Assembly (NCBI GenBank): GCA_965262505.1
Contig: CBDHFM010000030.1
Coordinates: 3,100,001 to 3,164,000, forward strand
Reading direction: 5' to 3'
Length of the DNA: 64,000 nucleotides
From: JACPPO01 sp965262505
GTDB taxonomy: Bacteria > Acidobacteriota > Vicinamibacteria > Vicinamibacterales > UBA2999
Under the pieces are notes generated by a model. The model ran no database searches and was not told where the DNA came from. It saw nothing but the letters and a program-made list of their open reading frames with translations. This document shows positions 10,517 through 19,538 of this stretch, one piece after another. The position numbers were made by a program, and so were the translations under genes. Numbering within the stretch: position 1 is the stretch's first letter; every line of letters begins with the position of its first letter.

Positions 10517-10966
10517 CTACTTGTTCGTCGAGATAATCACGGTCTTCATGAATGCGTCACCGATGCTCTCGGACGTCGCACCGGGGTCCTCTGCGATCGC
10601 GAGGTGCACGATCCGCCGCTCGTAGGGATTGAGCGGCCCCATTTCCTGGGGCACCCCGGACGACCGTGCCTTCTCCGCGTTGAACCGCGCCATCTGCTTC
10701 AGTTCCAGATCCTTGTCCTTGCGGAATCCGTTGCAGTCGATGACGACCCGGTTGTCGTCGCCGAGCTGGCGGCGAAACGCCGTGGCGACGAGGTGTTGCA
10801 ACGCCTGCAGTCCTTCGCCGCCGTGCCGGACGAGCATACCGCCGTCTTCGCCCTCGAGATTGATGCGCGTGCCGTCGGGTGTCTCTTCGATGGTCGGCGA
10901 GAGCGTCATACCCATAGCCGCCACGACCTTCTGCAGGAACTCGGTGATGTCCGTCGTCAATGACAT
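10517..10966 (-). CDS. khpB: KH-R3H RNA-binding protein KhpB (Jag)
   Basis: Small RNA-binding protein with a KH domain (residues about 30-75, INLEGEDGGMLVRHGGEGLQ) and an R3H domain (RRIVHLAIAEDPGATSESIG). It lacks the N-terminal Jag-N domain seen in Firmicutes, as is common in other phyla. I use the ATG at 10966, giving 149 residues; a TTG at 10981 preceded by GGGGAATGAG is an alternative that adds five residues. It is downstream of yidC, its usual neighbour, and is thought to act in RNA metabolism and cell-envelope control. Confidence 0.9.
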   Translation of the reverse strand: MSLTTDITEFLQKVVAAMGMTLSPTIEETPDGTRINLEGEDGGMLVRHGGEGLQALQHLVATAFRRQLGDDNRVVIDCNGFRKDKDLELKQMARFNAEKARSSGVPQEMGPLNPYERRIVHLAIAEDPGATSESIGDAFMKTVIISTNK

Positions 10967-11039
10967 TGGCTGCGTCCGCAATTTCTCATTCCCCGTTCCC
11001 CGTCGCTCGAGAGCTGCGGGATCGGCGTCTGGGAGGTGT

Positions 11040-12815
11040 TTACGATCGTTTATCCGCCCCGGTCGTGCGCCCGGCGCCGGCGTTCTTGAGCCGCCGCTCG
11101 GCAGGGGGACGGACCACCGGCGCCATCGCCGGACCGATCATCCAGATTGTGAAGTACTGCTGGCCGATCGCCCACAGATTGCTGACGAACCAGTAGACGA
11201 CCAGGCCGCTCGGCGCTCCCAGAAAAAACACCATGAACATGAGCGGCATGAGCATCATGATCTTCTGCTGCGCCGGATCCATGGTCGACGGCGTGATCTT
11301 CGTCTGCCAGAACATCGTCACGCCCATGAGCACCGGGATGACGTAATACGGATCCGGCTGCGAGAGGTCGGTGATCCAGAAGCCGAACACGGCGCCGCGG
11401 AGCTCGATCGACTGCGACAGCATCGAGTAGAACGCAAGCAGGACCGGAAACTGAAGCAGCATCGGCAAGCAGCCGCCGGCTGGGTTCACGCCCTTCTCCT
11501 TGTAGAGCGCCATAATCTCCGTGTTCATCTTCTGCCGCGCCGGGTCGGTCTTCTTCAGGTTGGCGTACCGGTCCTGGATGGCCTTCATCTGGGGCTGCAC
11601 CGCCTGCATCTTCCGCATCGAGACGACGCTCTTGTGGCGCAGCGGCGAAATTGTCACGTTGATCAGAAGCGTGAGCAGGACGATCGACCATCCGTAGTTG
11701 CCCGCGAATCCGTAGATCCACTGGAGCGCGCCGAGCAGCGGCACCGCCAGAAATCCGAAGATCCCGAAATTGATCGCGCGGACAAGCTCCGCATCCACCG
11801 ACCTCAGGAGGTCCAACTGCTTGGGGCCATAGAAAAACTGGACGCTCTGCGGCGGTTCCGGAAAGGTGAAGCTCTGCGAGACCAGCAGCCGCTCGCTCTC
11901 CTCGGGGCCGGCGATGGGCGTCGGCCGGAGCTCGAGTCGCACCGGACCCGTATTGAGGGCGGCCGCGATGAAGTAATGGTCGTCGATTCCCGCGAACCGA
12001 AACTGCCCTTCATGAACCGGCTGTTCGCTGAGATCGCCGCCGCTAATCCGCTCGACGCTCCCGTCGCGGTGGTAAATCCCCTGTGGAGGCTGGACGTAAT
12101 TGCCGGTGAAGAAACTGCCCCCGCCGGACTGCGCCCCAGAGTCCGCAAGCCCAGGTCCCCAGAGCACGGTGGGGTTCAACGGGAGGCCACCGTTCTCGAC
12201 CGTCGCGGAAAAGGCGATGAGGTAGTTCTGCGGGTCAAACCGCAGCTCCTTCCGCGCGCGGAGTCCTGAGGCATCCTCGAATTCGAAGAGTACCGTGCCC
12301 TCCTCCGTCCGCGCATCGACGCGGCCCGCGACCGAGACACGATACAGCGCCGTATTCAGCCGCTCCGTGATCGGCCCGTCGTCCACCCACAGCGAAAAAG
12401 GGGTCGGCTGATCCGCAGGTAGGTCGGACGGCACGAGGTCGATGGGATCGCCGAGGCTGTCGCGATAATTCTTGAGGCGCCAGTGGAGGATTCGGCCACC
12501 CTTGTTCGACAGCGTCGCCTCCACGGTGGCCGTTTCCACAACGATCTCCCGCTCGCTGGTGTCGCCGAGCACGACGACCGCGGGAGGCGCCGGGGGAGAC
12601 GCCGGCGCGGCAACCGGCGCGGTCGTCGGCGTAGCGGTCGGCGAAGCTCCCGGCGCGGCCGCCGGAGCCAGCGCACTGGACGGCCCGGCCGCCGGCGTCG
12701 GAGGCTGCGCCGGCGTCTCCCCCGGCGGGGGTTGGAGCGGCGGCACCAGCAACGCCTGATACGCGTACAGCACCAGAAAAGAGAGAAACACGGCGACGAG
12801 CACCCTGCGTTCCAT
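11040..12815 (-). CDS. yidC: membrane protein insertase YidC
   Basis: Inner-membrane insertase and Sec partner. 591 residues from the ATG at 12815, which opens on the first membrane segment ERRVLVAVFLSFLVLYAYQAL; an upstream in-frame start would only read back through yidD. A long Ala/Pro/Thr-rich linker (about residues 30-95) joins the periplasmic P1 domain (residues about 100-370). The five conserved C-terminal membrane segments follow, with GCLPMLLQFPVLLAFYSML and the tail VYWFVSNLWAIGQQY. It lies in the rpmH-rnpA-yidD-yidC-khpB chain. Confidence 0.97.
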   Translation of the reverse strand: MERRVLVAVFLSFLVLYAYQALLVPPLQPPPGETPAQPPTPAAGPSSALAPAAAPGASPTATPTTAPVAAPASPPAPPAVVVLGDTSEREIVVETATVEATLSNKGGRILHWRLKNYRDSLGDPIDLVPSDLPADQPTPFSLWVDDGPITERLNTALYRVSVAGRVDARTEEGTVLFEFEDASGLRARKELRFDPQNYLIAFSATVENGGLPLNPTVLWGPGLADSGAQSGGGSFFTGNYVQPPQGIYHRDGSVERISGGDLSEQPVHEGQFRFAGIDDHYFIAAALNTGPVRLELRPTPIAGPEESERLLVSQSFTFPEPPQSVQFFYGPKQLDLLRSVDAELVRAINFGIFGFLAVPLLGALQWIYGFAGNYGWSIVLLTLLINVTISPLRHKSVVSMRKMQAVQPQMKAIQDRYANLKKTDPARQKMNTEIMALYKEKGVNPAGGCLPMLLQFPVLLAFYSMLSQSIELRGAVFGFWITDLSQPDPYYVIPVLMGVTMFWQTKITPSTMDPAQQKIMMLMPLMFMVFFLGAPSGLVVYWFVSNLWAIGQQYFTIWMIGPAMAPVVRPPAERRLKNAGAGRTTGADKRS

Positions 12816-12820
12816 TGGCA

Positions 12821-13072
12821 CTACTGTGGAACCGGATCGACGCCGTGGCGTCCAAGGGGATGGCAACGCGACAGCCGACGCGCCCCGAGCCAGGCGCCGC
12901 GCCAGGCGCCATGCACCTCTACCGCCTCGCTCATGTAATCCGCACACGAGGGGTAGAACCGGCAGCACCCTGTAAATAGCTGTGAAATAAGGATCTTATA
13001 CGCTCTTAGCAGTCCTATGATCGCGCGTGCCGCGAGGCCGGCCCGCCGGGGAGGAAGATGGATCGCGTCCAC
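12821..13072 (-). CDS. yidD: membrane protein insertion efficiency factor YidD
   Basis: Short protein family (about 70-90 residues) assisting YidC. The diagnostic stretch LLRAYKILISQLFTGCCRFY and PSCADYMSEAVEVHGAWRG is complete. I place the start at GTG 13072, giving 83 residues and overlapping the 3' end of rnpA by 77 bases; an in-frame ATG at 13123 is an alternative. The gene ends five bases before the yidC start. The C-terminus ends LSRCHPLGRHGVDPVPQ, normal for the family. Confidence 0.9.
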   Translation of the reverse strand: MDAIHLPPRRAGLAARAIIGLLRAYKILISQLFTGCCRFYPSCADYMSEAVEVHGAWRGAWLGARRLSRCHPLGRHGVDPVPQ

Positions 13073-13400
13073 TACGTTTGAGGGTGGCGTGGTAGTCAGC
13101 TTCGAGGGTGGCGAAGGGCGCATCGAGCATTTCCCGCCGCGGTACGACGACGACGTCGAGGGCGACCGCCATCTTGTGACGCCTGAAGATCTCGCGGGCC
13201 AGCCGCTTGGCACGGTTGCGATCAACCGACGAGCCGATCTTCCGCGTCGCGGCCACGCCGAGCCGCGGTCGCTCGCCGCCGTTCGGCAGCACAAACACGG
13301 TCATGAACCGGCCGTGCGCCTTCGCTCCCACCTTGTAGACGCGCTCGAACTCGGGCCTGCGACGGATGCGTTCGGCGGGAGGCAACACCTGTCCGCTCAT
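12996..13400 (-). CDS. rnpA: ribonuclease P protein component
   Basis: Protein subunit of RNase P, which processes pre-tRNA 5' ends. 134 residues with the family signature RNRAKRLAREIFR around residues 61-73 and the N-terminal RIRRRPEFERVYKVG. The C-terminal 25 residues are arginine/serine-rich and overlap the YidD reading frame. It follows rpmH by 26 bases, the near-universal order. Confidence 0.95.
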   Translation of the reverse strand: MSGQVLPPAERIRRRPEFERVYKVGAKAHGRFMTVFVLPNGGERPRLGVAATRKIGSSVDRNRAKRLAREIFRRHKMAVALDVVVVPRREMLDAPFATLEADYHATLKRSGRDPSSSPAGRPRGTRDHRTAKSV

Positions 13401-13426
13401 GCAGGCTCCTCCTGGATCGTCCGCGA

Positions 13427-13579
13427 CTAGCCCTCGTCAGCAACTGTCAGCCGCTTGCGACCCTTTGCCCGGCGCCTTTTGAGAACGATTCGGCCGTTCT
13501 TCGTCGCCATCCTGATCCGAAAGCCGTGCTTCTTCCGGCGGCGACGGGTATTGGGTTGGTAGGTGCGCTTGGCCTTCAT
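13427..13579 (-). CDS. rpmH: 50S ribosomal protein bL34
   Basis: Very basic 50-residue ribosomal protein starting MKAKRTYQPNTRRRRKKHGF, which is the family signature. The ATG at 13579 is preceded by AGGACC; an upstream in-frame ATG at 13612 would add 11 atypical residues. First gene of the leftward rpmH-rnpA-yidD-yidC cluster diverging from dnaA. Confidence 0.96.
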   Translation of the reverse strand: MKAKRTYQPNTRRRRKKHGFRIRMATKNGRIVLKRRRAKGRKRLTVADEG

Positions 13580-13671
13580 GCTGGTCCTGATATCGCTGGA
13601 TCGGTCGCGCACGCGCCGCGCGGCGGAACTGCTAATACTAGTCGTGGCTCCCGCAGGGTGTCAAACTAAGC

Positions 13672-13754
13672 GAACCCAATACCCAAATCCCAAACTCAAA
13701 GAGGGCGACCGTTCGGATTTTGGGTTTGGATTCTGGAATTTGGGTTTTAGGATT
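13672..13754. repeat. inverted array of A/T-rich heptamers
   Basis: Between rpmH and dnaA, 13672-13697 reads as seven-base units of the form CCCAAWN (CCCAATA, CCCAAAT, CCCAAAC). 13715-13754 reads as the opposite-strand form (GGATTTT, GGGTTTG, GAATTTG, GGTTTTA, GGATTTC). The two arms can pair around a short spacer. It is very different in composition from the GC-rich surroundings. Function unknown. Confidence 0.75.
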
Positions 13755-14040
13755 TCCCCATGTGCTACAGTCGCGCACTTGCGCGTCCTCGTTGGCTGCT
13801 GCGTGGTCGCTTCGGTTTCTGCCCCAAGATTTCCACACCTGTGGAAAACATTGTGGAAAACCGGGTCCTTCCAGAGCCCTACGCGCAGAAACATCGATTT
13901 GTCCAAGTATTTGACTAGGCGAAAGTCCGCGGATGGCTTATTTTGTGGGCCGCGGCGTTGATTGAACGGTGATCTTCTCGTAGAAACCGGGCTTGCCATA
14001 GGCGAAAGTCCTATTTTCACGGTTTTTCCGTCATTGCTCC
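13755..14040. other. probable oriC part: DnaA boxes upstream of dnaA
   Basis: The spacer upstream of dnaA holds two copies of TGTGGAAAA (13840-13848 and 13852-13860), the reverse complement of TTTTCCACA, which fits the relaxed DnaA box TTWTNCACA. A near match ATTTCCACA lies at 13829-13837, so three boxes fall within 32 bases. The rest of the spacer to the dnaA ATG contains no gene that I can see. With parAB, gyrB, dnaN and dnaA nearby this is the best oriC candidate, together with the dnaA-dnaN spacer. Confidence 0.65.
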
Positions 14041-15381
14041 ATGGACGCCAGCATCTGGGACCAGATCCTCTCCCGCATTGAAACCAAGGTTAACCGGCAC
14101 AGCTTTTACACCTGGTTCAAGCCGACGGCCTTCGTTGCAGACGGCGGCAGCTCGATCACGGTGCGGGTGCCGAACCCCCTGTTCAAGGACTGGCTCACCA
14201 AGCACTACTCGGTCGTCCTTTCCGAAGCGCTCGCCGAGGTGCGACGATCGGGCGCTGCGCTGGTCTTCATTGATGAAGGCACCGCGCTGCCTCCACCGCT
14301 TCCTGATGAACCACTGCCACCCCAGGGCGAGTCCGCCCCACCGATCGAAACGGTCGCCGCCGCATCGGGCGGCCTGAACCCGCGCTACTCGTTCGACACG
14401 TTCATTGTCGGCCCATCGAATCAATTCGCACACGCGGCCTGTCGAGCTGTCGCCGAGGCGCCGTCGCGTTCGTACAACCCGTTGTTTATCTACGGAGGTG
14501 TCGGACTCGGGAAGACACACCTGATGCATGCGGTCGGTCAATACGTCCTCCAGCACGACCCGTCGCTGAAGCTCACCTACATCTCGTCGGAACGTTTCAT
14601 GAACGAGATGATCAACGCACTGCGCTACGACCGGATCCTGGACTTCCGCGAGCAGTATCGCTCCGTCGACGTGCTGCTTGTAGACGACATTCAGTTCGTG
14701 TCCGGCAAGGAGGGCACACAGACCGAGTTTTTTCATACCTTTAATGCTCTCTACGATGCACAGAAGCAGATTGTCCTCAGTGGCGACCGTCCGCCGCACG
14801 AGATTCCTGCACTCGAGGAACGGCTCAGATCGCGTTTTGAATGGGGTTTGATCGCCGATATTCATCCTCCCGATATTGAAACGCGCGTCGCGATTCTCAA
14901 ACGGAAGGCTGAAGCGGAAGCTGTTCCGTTACCTGACGGGGTGGCGATGTATATTGCAGGGCGCATTAAATCGAACGTTCGTGAACTAGAGGGATCGTTG
15001 ATCCGGTTGATCGCGTATGCGTCGCTGACGGGTCGCGAGATCACGCTCGAACTAACGCAAGATGTCTTAAAAAACGTCATTGACCAGGACGATAAAGCGG
15101 TCACGATCGAGACGATTCAGCGTTTTGTCTCGGATTACTACCAGCTCAAGATCGGGGACTTGAAATCGCGAAATAACTCAAAGTCTATTGCGATGCCCCG
15201 CCAGATCGGTATGTATTTATGTAAGTCTTTGACCCACGCCTCTCTCCCCGAGATCGGTAGAAGTTTTGGGGGAAAGCACCACTCCACAGTGATCCACTCG
15301 CTCAAGAAGATCGGGGATCTGCGAAAAAAGGATGATCGTTTCAACAGCCTTATCGAGAATTTTCTTCAATCCTTTCGTTGA
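14041..15381 (+). CDS. dnaA: chromosomal replication initiator DnaA
   Basis: Origin-binding AAA+ initiator. 446 residues: domain I (SIWDQILSRIETKVNRHSFY), a proline-rich linker (about 83-105), the AAA+ domain with Walker A GGVGLGKT (152-159) and Walker B VLLVDDIQF (211-219), and the C-terminal DNA-binding domain IV with GRSFGGKHHSTVIHSLKKI. Codon use shifts to more A/T-ending codons in the 3' third, as in dnaN, unlike the GC-rich genes around. Confidence 0.98.
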   Translation: MDASIWDQILSRIETKVNRHSFYTWFKPTAFVADGGSSITVRVPNPLFKDWLTKHYSVVLSEALAEVRRSGAALVFIDEGTALPPPLPDEPLPPQGESAPPIETVAAASGGLNPRYSFDTFIVGPSNQFAHAACRAVAEAPSRSYNPLFIYGGVGLGKTHLMHAVGQYVLQHDPSLKLTYISSERFMNEMINALRYDRILDFREQYRSVDVLLVDDIQFVSGKEGTQTEFFHTFNALYDAQKQIVLSGDRPPHEIPALEERLRSRFEWGLIADIHPPDIETRVAILKRKAEAEAVPLPDGVAMYIAGRIKSNVRELEGSLIRLIAYASLTGREITLELTQDVLKNVIDQDDKAVTIETIQRFVSDYYQLKIGDLKSRNNSKSIAMPRQIGMYLCKSLTHASLPEIGRSFGGKHHSTVIHSLKKIGDLRKKDDRFNSLIENFLQSFR

Positions 15382-15645
15382 ATTCGGTTTCTCCCACAGG
15401 CTTCACCTGCTGAATATTGTGGATGTCGTTGACGCCTTCCAAAAGTCGTTCCTTTTTCGTTAACTCACCCCCTTCCAACCCTCAGTTTTTCAACACCTTA
15501 AACCGCTGGTCTTTAAGGATTAATGGCTATATTTAGGCTTTTGTAACACACCTTCTTTCCTATATAATTCTTTATCTTTTCTTCTCCTCTTAAAGAGGAT
15601 CCGTTGAAGCCGGGAAATCACTCCGTTTGAGGTCACCGCACGCTT
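15382..15645. other. A/T-rich dnaA-dnaN spacer, possible unwinding region
   Basis: 264 bases without a gene. 15480-15600 is strongly A/T- and pyrimidine-rich, with runs such as TTTAAGGATTAATGGC and TCCTATATAATTC, and contrasts with the roughly 65% GC surroundings. A seven-of-nine DnaA-box match lies at 15418-15426 (TGTGGATGT). It may be a DNA-unwinding element or simply the dnaN promoter region. Confidence 0.5.
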
Positions 15646-16749
15646 ATGAAAATCGTTGTTCGCAAGAATAACCTTCTACGGGAACTCCAACTGTTCCAGG
15701 GAATCGTGGAACGAAAAAATACGATCCCTATTCTGGCTAACGTACTGATCGAGGCCAATGGAAAAGAAGTAAAGATGCTCGCTACGGACCTCGAAGTGGC
15801 CCTCAGGAGCCGCTGCCAAGCGTCGGTCGGCGAGAGCGGTTCCTTGACGCTACCGGCAAAGAAGCTCTACGAAATTTTAAAAGCGCTTCCTGAAACCGAC
15901 GTTCGGATCACGGAAGACAAGAATGGCGTAAAAGTTGCGGCGGATAAATTCGATTCGCGGATGCAGACGTTACCACGCGACGATTTTCCGACGCTTCCGG
16001 AAGGCAGCGGTAAGGCGCGCGCCACGCTTCCTCGTAAGGCCTTACAGGAAATGGTCGCAAAAACACAGTTTGCGATTACTGGGGAAGACACGCGTTTTTT
16101 TCTGAATGGCGCGAAGTTCGTGCTCAAACCGGAAAGCCTTACAATGGTCGCAACTGACGGCCACCGCCTGGCGCTCGTCGAAGTGAAACACGAGGTCGGC
16201 ATCACCGAGGAGATCGGCGTCATTCTCCCGAAGAAAACGATTCTTGAACTCGGGAAACTGCTCGTCGAAGGGGACGGTGATCTCCTCTTTGAGAGCGGAG
16301 AGAACCACCTATTCTTTGAGATTGGCGGCCGAACATTGATCTCGCGGATGATCGACGGGCAGTTTCCAGCATACGATCGTGTGATTCCAAAAGGAAACGA
16401 CACGCAAATTGAATTCGAGCGAGAGAGGCTGACGAACGCAGTCAAGCGTGTCGCGCTCCTCTCGAACGAGCGCTCGCGCTCAGTAAAGGTCGAGATCAGT
16501 AAAGGAAAGGTCGAGATCACCTCGAGCAGTTCGGAATTCGGCGAAGCGCGCGAGGAACTGGCGGTGGATTACCCCGGCCCCCCCCTGACGATCTCGTTCA
16601 ATGCGCAGTATGTGTTGGACTTCCTGAACGTCGTCGAGACCGATGTGGTCGCGCTTTCGCTGAAGGACGAGGTCAGCCAGGCCGTCATGACGCCCGTCGG
16701 CGCGCAGGGCTACGACTACACCTACGTGATTATGCCGATGAGGATCTGA
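15646..16749 (+). CDS. dnaN: DNA polymerase III sliding clamp (beta)
   Basis: Ring-shaped processivity clamp. 367 residues, the normal three-domain length, starting MKIVVRKNNLLRELQLFQGI. The family segments TIPILANVLIEA and ATDGHRLALVE and the C-terminal MPMRI, which closes the clamp family, are visible. It follows dnaA in the canonical order, but recF, which often comes next, is absent and gyrB follows directly. Confidence 0.98.
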   Translation: MKIVVRKNNLLRELQLFQGIVERKNTIPILANVLIEANGKEVKMLATDLEVALRSRCQASVGESGSLTLPAKKLYEILKALPETDVRITEDKNGVKVAADKFDSRMQTLPRDDFPTLPEGSGKARATLPRKALQEMVAKTQFAITGEDTRFFLNGAKFVLKPESLTMVATDGHRLALVEVKHEVGITEEIGVILPKKTILELGKLLVEGDGDLLFESGENHLFFEIGGRTLISRMIDGQFPAYDRVIPKGNDTQIEFERERLTNAVKRVALLSNERSRSVKVEISKGKVEITSSSSEFGEAREELAVDYPGPPLTISFNAQYVLDFLNVVETDVVALSLKDEVSQAVMTPVGAQGYDYTYVIMPMRI

Positions 16750-16786
16750 CCGGAAGCCTGCAGGCGACCGTTTACCAAGGAAAAGC

Positions 16787-19432
16787 GTGGAACCTACGGA
16801 ACAACCGCAGCAGCAAGGCAACCCGCAAGCCCACCTCGCGCCGGAATCTTCCGCCGCGGCGGGGCCGAACGGCCATGGCTCCGGCGAGGACTACGACGCG
16901 GACAAGATCAAGGTCCTCGAGGGGCTCGAAGCGGTCCGAAAGCGACCCGCGATGTACATCGGGTCGACTGGACCGTCCGGCCTGCATCACCTCGTCTACG
17001 AAGTGGTCGACAACGCGATCGACGAGGCGCTCGCCGGCTTTTGCGACCAAGTCAGCGTTACCGTTCACATCGACAACTCCATCACGGTCGTCGACAACGG
17101 GCGCGGCATTCCCGTCGATCGACACGCCAGCGGAAAGTCGGCCGCCGAGGTCGTGATGACCGTGTTGCATGCCGGAGGAAAATTCGACAACGACAGCTAC
17201 AAGGTGTCGGGCGGCCTGCACGGCGTCGGCGTCTCGGTTGTCAATGCGTTGTCGGAACGCCTCGATCTCGAAGTCTGGCGCAACGGGCAGGTCTACCAGC
17301 AGAGCTATGAGCACGGCAATCCGCTCGGCGACCTCGAGATAACCGGCACGACGCAGCGTCGGGGCACGAAGGTGACCTTCAGGCCCGACACGCAGGTTTT
17401 CGAGACCGTCGACTACAGCTTCGACACGCTGGCACAGCGGCTGCGGGAGCTCGCGTTCCTGAACGGCGGCATCCTGATCGCTATTCACGATGAGCGCGAC
17501 GGGAAGAATCACCAGTTTCAGTACGACGGCGGCATCGCCTCCTTCGTCCAGCACTTGAACAAGAACAAGGCGATCGTCAACGACAAGCCAATCTTCATGA
17601 AAGGCGACAAGGAAGGCATCGACGTCGAGATCGCGCTGCAGTGGAACGACGGGTACTCGGAGCTGATTTTCTCCTTCGCCAACAACATCAACACGCATGA
17701 GGGCGGGACCCACCTGTCGGGTTTCCGCTCTGCCCTGACGCGCACGATCAACTCGTACGCGGTGAAGAACAACCTGACGAAGGACCCGAAGGATGCGACG
17801 ATCGGCGGCGACGACATCCGCGAAGGTCTCACAGGCGTTATCAGCGTCAAGATTCCAAGCCCGCAGTTTGAAGGGCAGACAAAGACGAAGCTTGGAAACA
17901 CCGAGGTCAAGGGCATCGTCGAAACGATCGTCAACGACAAGCTGGGACAGTTCCTCGAGGAGAACCCGGCGGTCGGCAAGCGCGTCGTCGGCAAGGCCAT
18001 CGACGCAGCGCGGGCGCGGGAGGCAGCGCGCAAGGCCCGCGACCTCGTCCGCCGGAAGGGCGCGCTCGACGGCAGCAGTCTGCCTGGCAAGCTTGCAGAC
18101 TGCCAGGAGCGCGATCCGGCGCAGAGCGAGATCTACATCGTCGAGGGCGAGTCGGCCGGAGGGTCCGCCAAGCAAGGGCGAGACCGGCGGTTCCAGGCGA
18201 TCCTGCCGATCAAGGGCAAGATCCTGAACGTCGAAAAGGCCCGGTTCGACAAGATGCTTGGCAGCGACGAAATCAAGACGATGATCGCCGCGCTCGGCTG
18301 CGGCATCGGCGCCGAGGATTTCAACATCGAGAAGCTCCGCTACCATCGCGTCATCATCATGACGGACGCGGACGTGGACGGATCGCATATCCGCACCTTG
18401 CTGTTGACGTTCCTTTACCGGCAGATGCCGCTGCTGATCGATCGCGGTCACATCTATATCGCCCAGCCGCCACTGTACCGAGCGAAGCGCGGACGCACCG
18501 AGACGTACATCAAGGACGAGCGGGACCTCGAGAGCTTTTTGATTCGCCGTGCCGTCGAGTCGAGGGTGGCCAGGCTTGCCGACGGCGGCGAGATCTTCGG
18601 CGAAACGCTGGAACGATCGCTGCAGGCGATGATGGGTTTCCGCAAGCTGCTTCAGCAGGTGACTCGCCGAGGCAATCCGCCCGATATCGTCTCGGCGCTG
18701 CTGCAGGCCGACGTGCGCGATAAGACCTTCTTTGAACAGCGCGACAAGCTCGACGCCATCGCGGTCCGCATGACCACGCCGGTTCGCAGTGTGACGGTCA
18801 ACCGAGACGAGGAGCACAACGCGTTCATCCTGGCGATCGAAGACAGATCCGAGGGATATGCCCGCAACTACACGGTCGGCGTCGAGTTCATCGCGTCTGG
18901 TGAATATCGAACGCTGCTCGCCGCGTTCAGCGAGATTCGCGACATAACCTTTCCGGTCGTGGTGAAGACCACCGGGGCCCCTGCCGTGGAGCCCGTTTCC
19001 GAGGAGGACGGCGACGCAGGCGCGGATGAAGCCGTGACGGACGCGGCTCCGCCCGACGCAGCGCTGCCAGACGAAGCGACGAAGCGGGCGGCGGATCCGA
19101 AGGCGGGCCCCGTCGCGGGACAGCCGCCGGGCGCGCGCGGGCGCAAGGACGCCGACGCCTCGCTCGAGAGCATCGACGCCTTCGTCGAGTTCTTCATAGC
19201 AGCCGGCAAGAAGGGGGTCGCGGTCAACCGCTACAAGGGCCTGGGCGAGATGAACCCGGACACCTTGTGGCTGACGACGATGGATCCGGACAACCGGACA
19301 CTGCTTCAGATTCGCGCGGAGGATCATGCCGAGGCGGATCAGATGTTCACGACATTGATGGGCGATCAGGTCGAGCCGCGCCGGAAGTTCATCGAAGACA
19401 ACGCGCTCGATGTGAGGAACCTTGATGTCTGA
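16787..19432 (+). CDS. gyrB: DNA gyrase subunit B
   Basis: ATPase/TOPRIM subunit of gyrase. The GTG start at 16787 is preceded by AAGGAAAAGC. 881 residues, longer than the roughly 640 of many phyla. The N-terminus carries about 40 disordered residues. The ATPase domain (VLEGLEAVRKRPAMYIGS) and TOPRIM motif are present, the latter as EGESAGGSAKQGRDRR where EGDSAGG is usual; DADVDGSHI carries the metal aspartates. An insertion between TOPRIM and the C-terminus includes an acidic/alanine low-complexity stretch near residues 735-790. The C-terminal RYKGLGEMNPDTLW is intact. Confidence 0.98.
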   Translation: MEPTEQPQQQGNPQAHLAPESSAAAGPNGHGSGEDYDADKIKVLEGLEAVRKRPAMYIGSTGPSGLHHLVYEVVDNAIDEALAGFCDQVSVTVHIDNSITVVDNGRGIPVDRHASGKSAAEVVMTVLHAGGKFDNDSYKVSGGLHGVGVSVVNALSERLDLEVWRNGQVYQQSYEHGNPLGDLEITGTTQRRGTKVTFRPDTQVFETVDYSFDTLAQRLRELAFLNGGILIAIHDERDGKNHQFQYDGGIASFVQHLNKNKAIVNDKPIFMKGDKEGIDVEIALQWNDGYSELIFSFANNINTHEGGTHLSGFRSALTRTINSYAVKNNLTKDPKDATIGGDDIREGLTGVISVKIPSPQFEGQTKTKLGNTEVKGIVETIVNDKLGQFLEENPAVGKRVVGKAIDAARAREAARKARDLVRRKGALDGSSLPGKLADCQERDPAQSEIYIVEGESAGGSAKQGRDRRFQAILPIKGKILNVEKARFDKMLGSDEIKTMIAALGCGIGAEDFNIEKLRYHRVIIMTDADVDGSHIRTLLLTFLYRQMPLLIDRGHIYIAQPPLYRAKRGRTETYIKDERDLESFLIRRAVESRVARLADGGEIFGETLERSLQAMMGFRKLLQQVTRRGNPPDIVSALLQADVRDKTFFEQRDKLDAIAVRMTTPVRSVTVNRDEEHNAFILAIEDRSEGYARNYTVGVEFIASGEYRTLLAAFSEIRDITFPVVVKTTGAPAVEPVSEEDGDAGADEAVTDAAPPDAALPDEATKRAADPKAGPVAGQPPGARGRKDADASLESIDAFVEFFIAAGKKGVAVNRYKGLGEMNPDTLWLTTMDPDNRTLLQIRAEDHAEADQMFTTLMGDQVEPRRKFIEDNALDVRNLDV

Positions 19433-19433
19433 A

Positions 19434-19522
19434 GGCCTCAGGCCCGAGAGCCCTGGCTCCGGGGCCGCCTAGGGCCTCGGACCTGGCCCAGGCCTGACGC
19501 CCGAGGCCGGGGCCCGGAGGTC
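19434..19522. repeat. G/C-rich heptad repeat in the gyrB-gyrA gap
   Basis: The 106-base gyrB-gyrA spacer is filled by loosely seven-base-periodic G/C words such as GGCCTCA, GGCCCGA, GGGCCTC, GGCCCAG and GGCCTGA, with strong self-complementarity. There is no U-tract, so it does not look like a simple terminator. It resembles in design the A/T heptad array upstream of dnaA. Function unknown. Confidence 0.55.
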
Positions 19523-19538
19523 CACCCGTAACGAACCC

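Noticed and set aside
16772..19327. Open frame of about 850 codons opposite gyrB, and similar long frames opposite atpA, gyrA and yidC
   Set aside because: High-GC shadow frames; the sense proteins are unmistakable and the antisense translations are Arg/Val/Asp-rich without motifs.
19434..19538. gyrB-gyrA spacer as an intrinsic terminator or riboswitch
   Set aside because: No U-tract and no conserved aptamer features; both genes are usually co-expressed.
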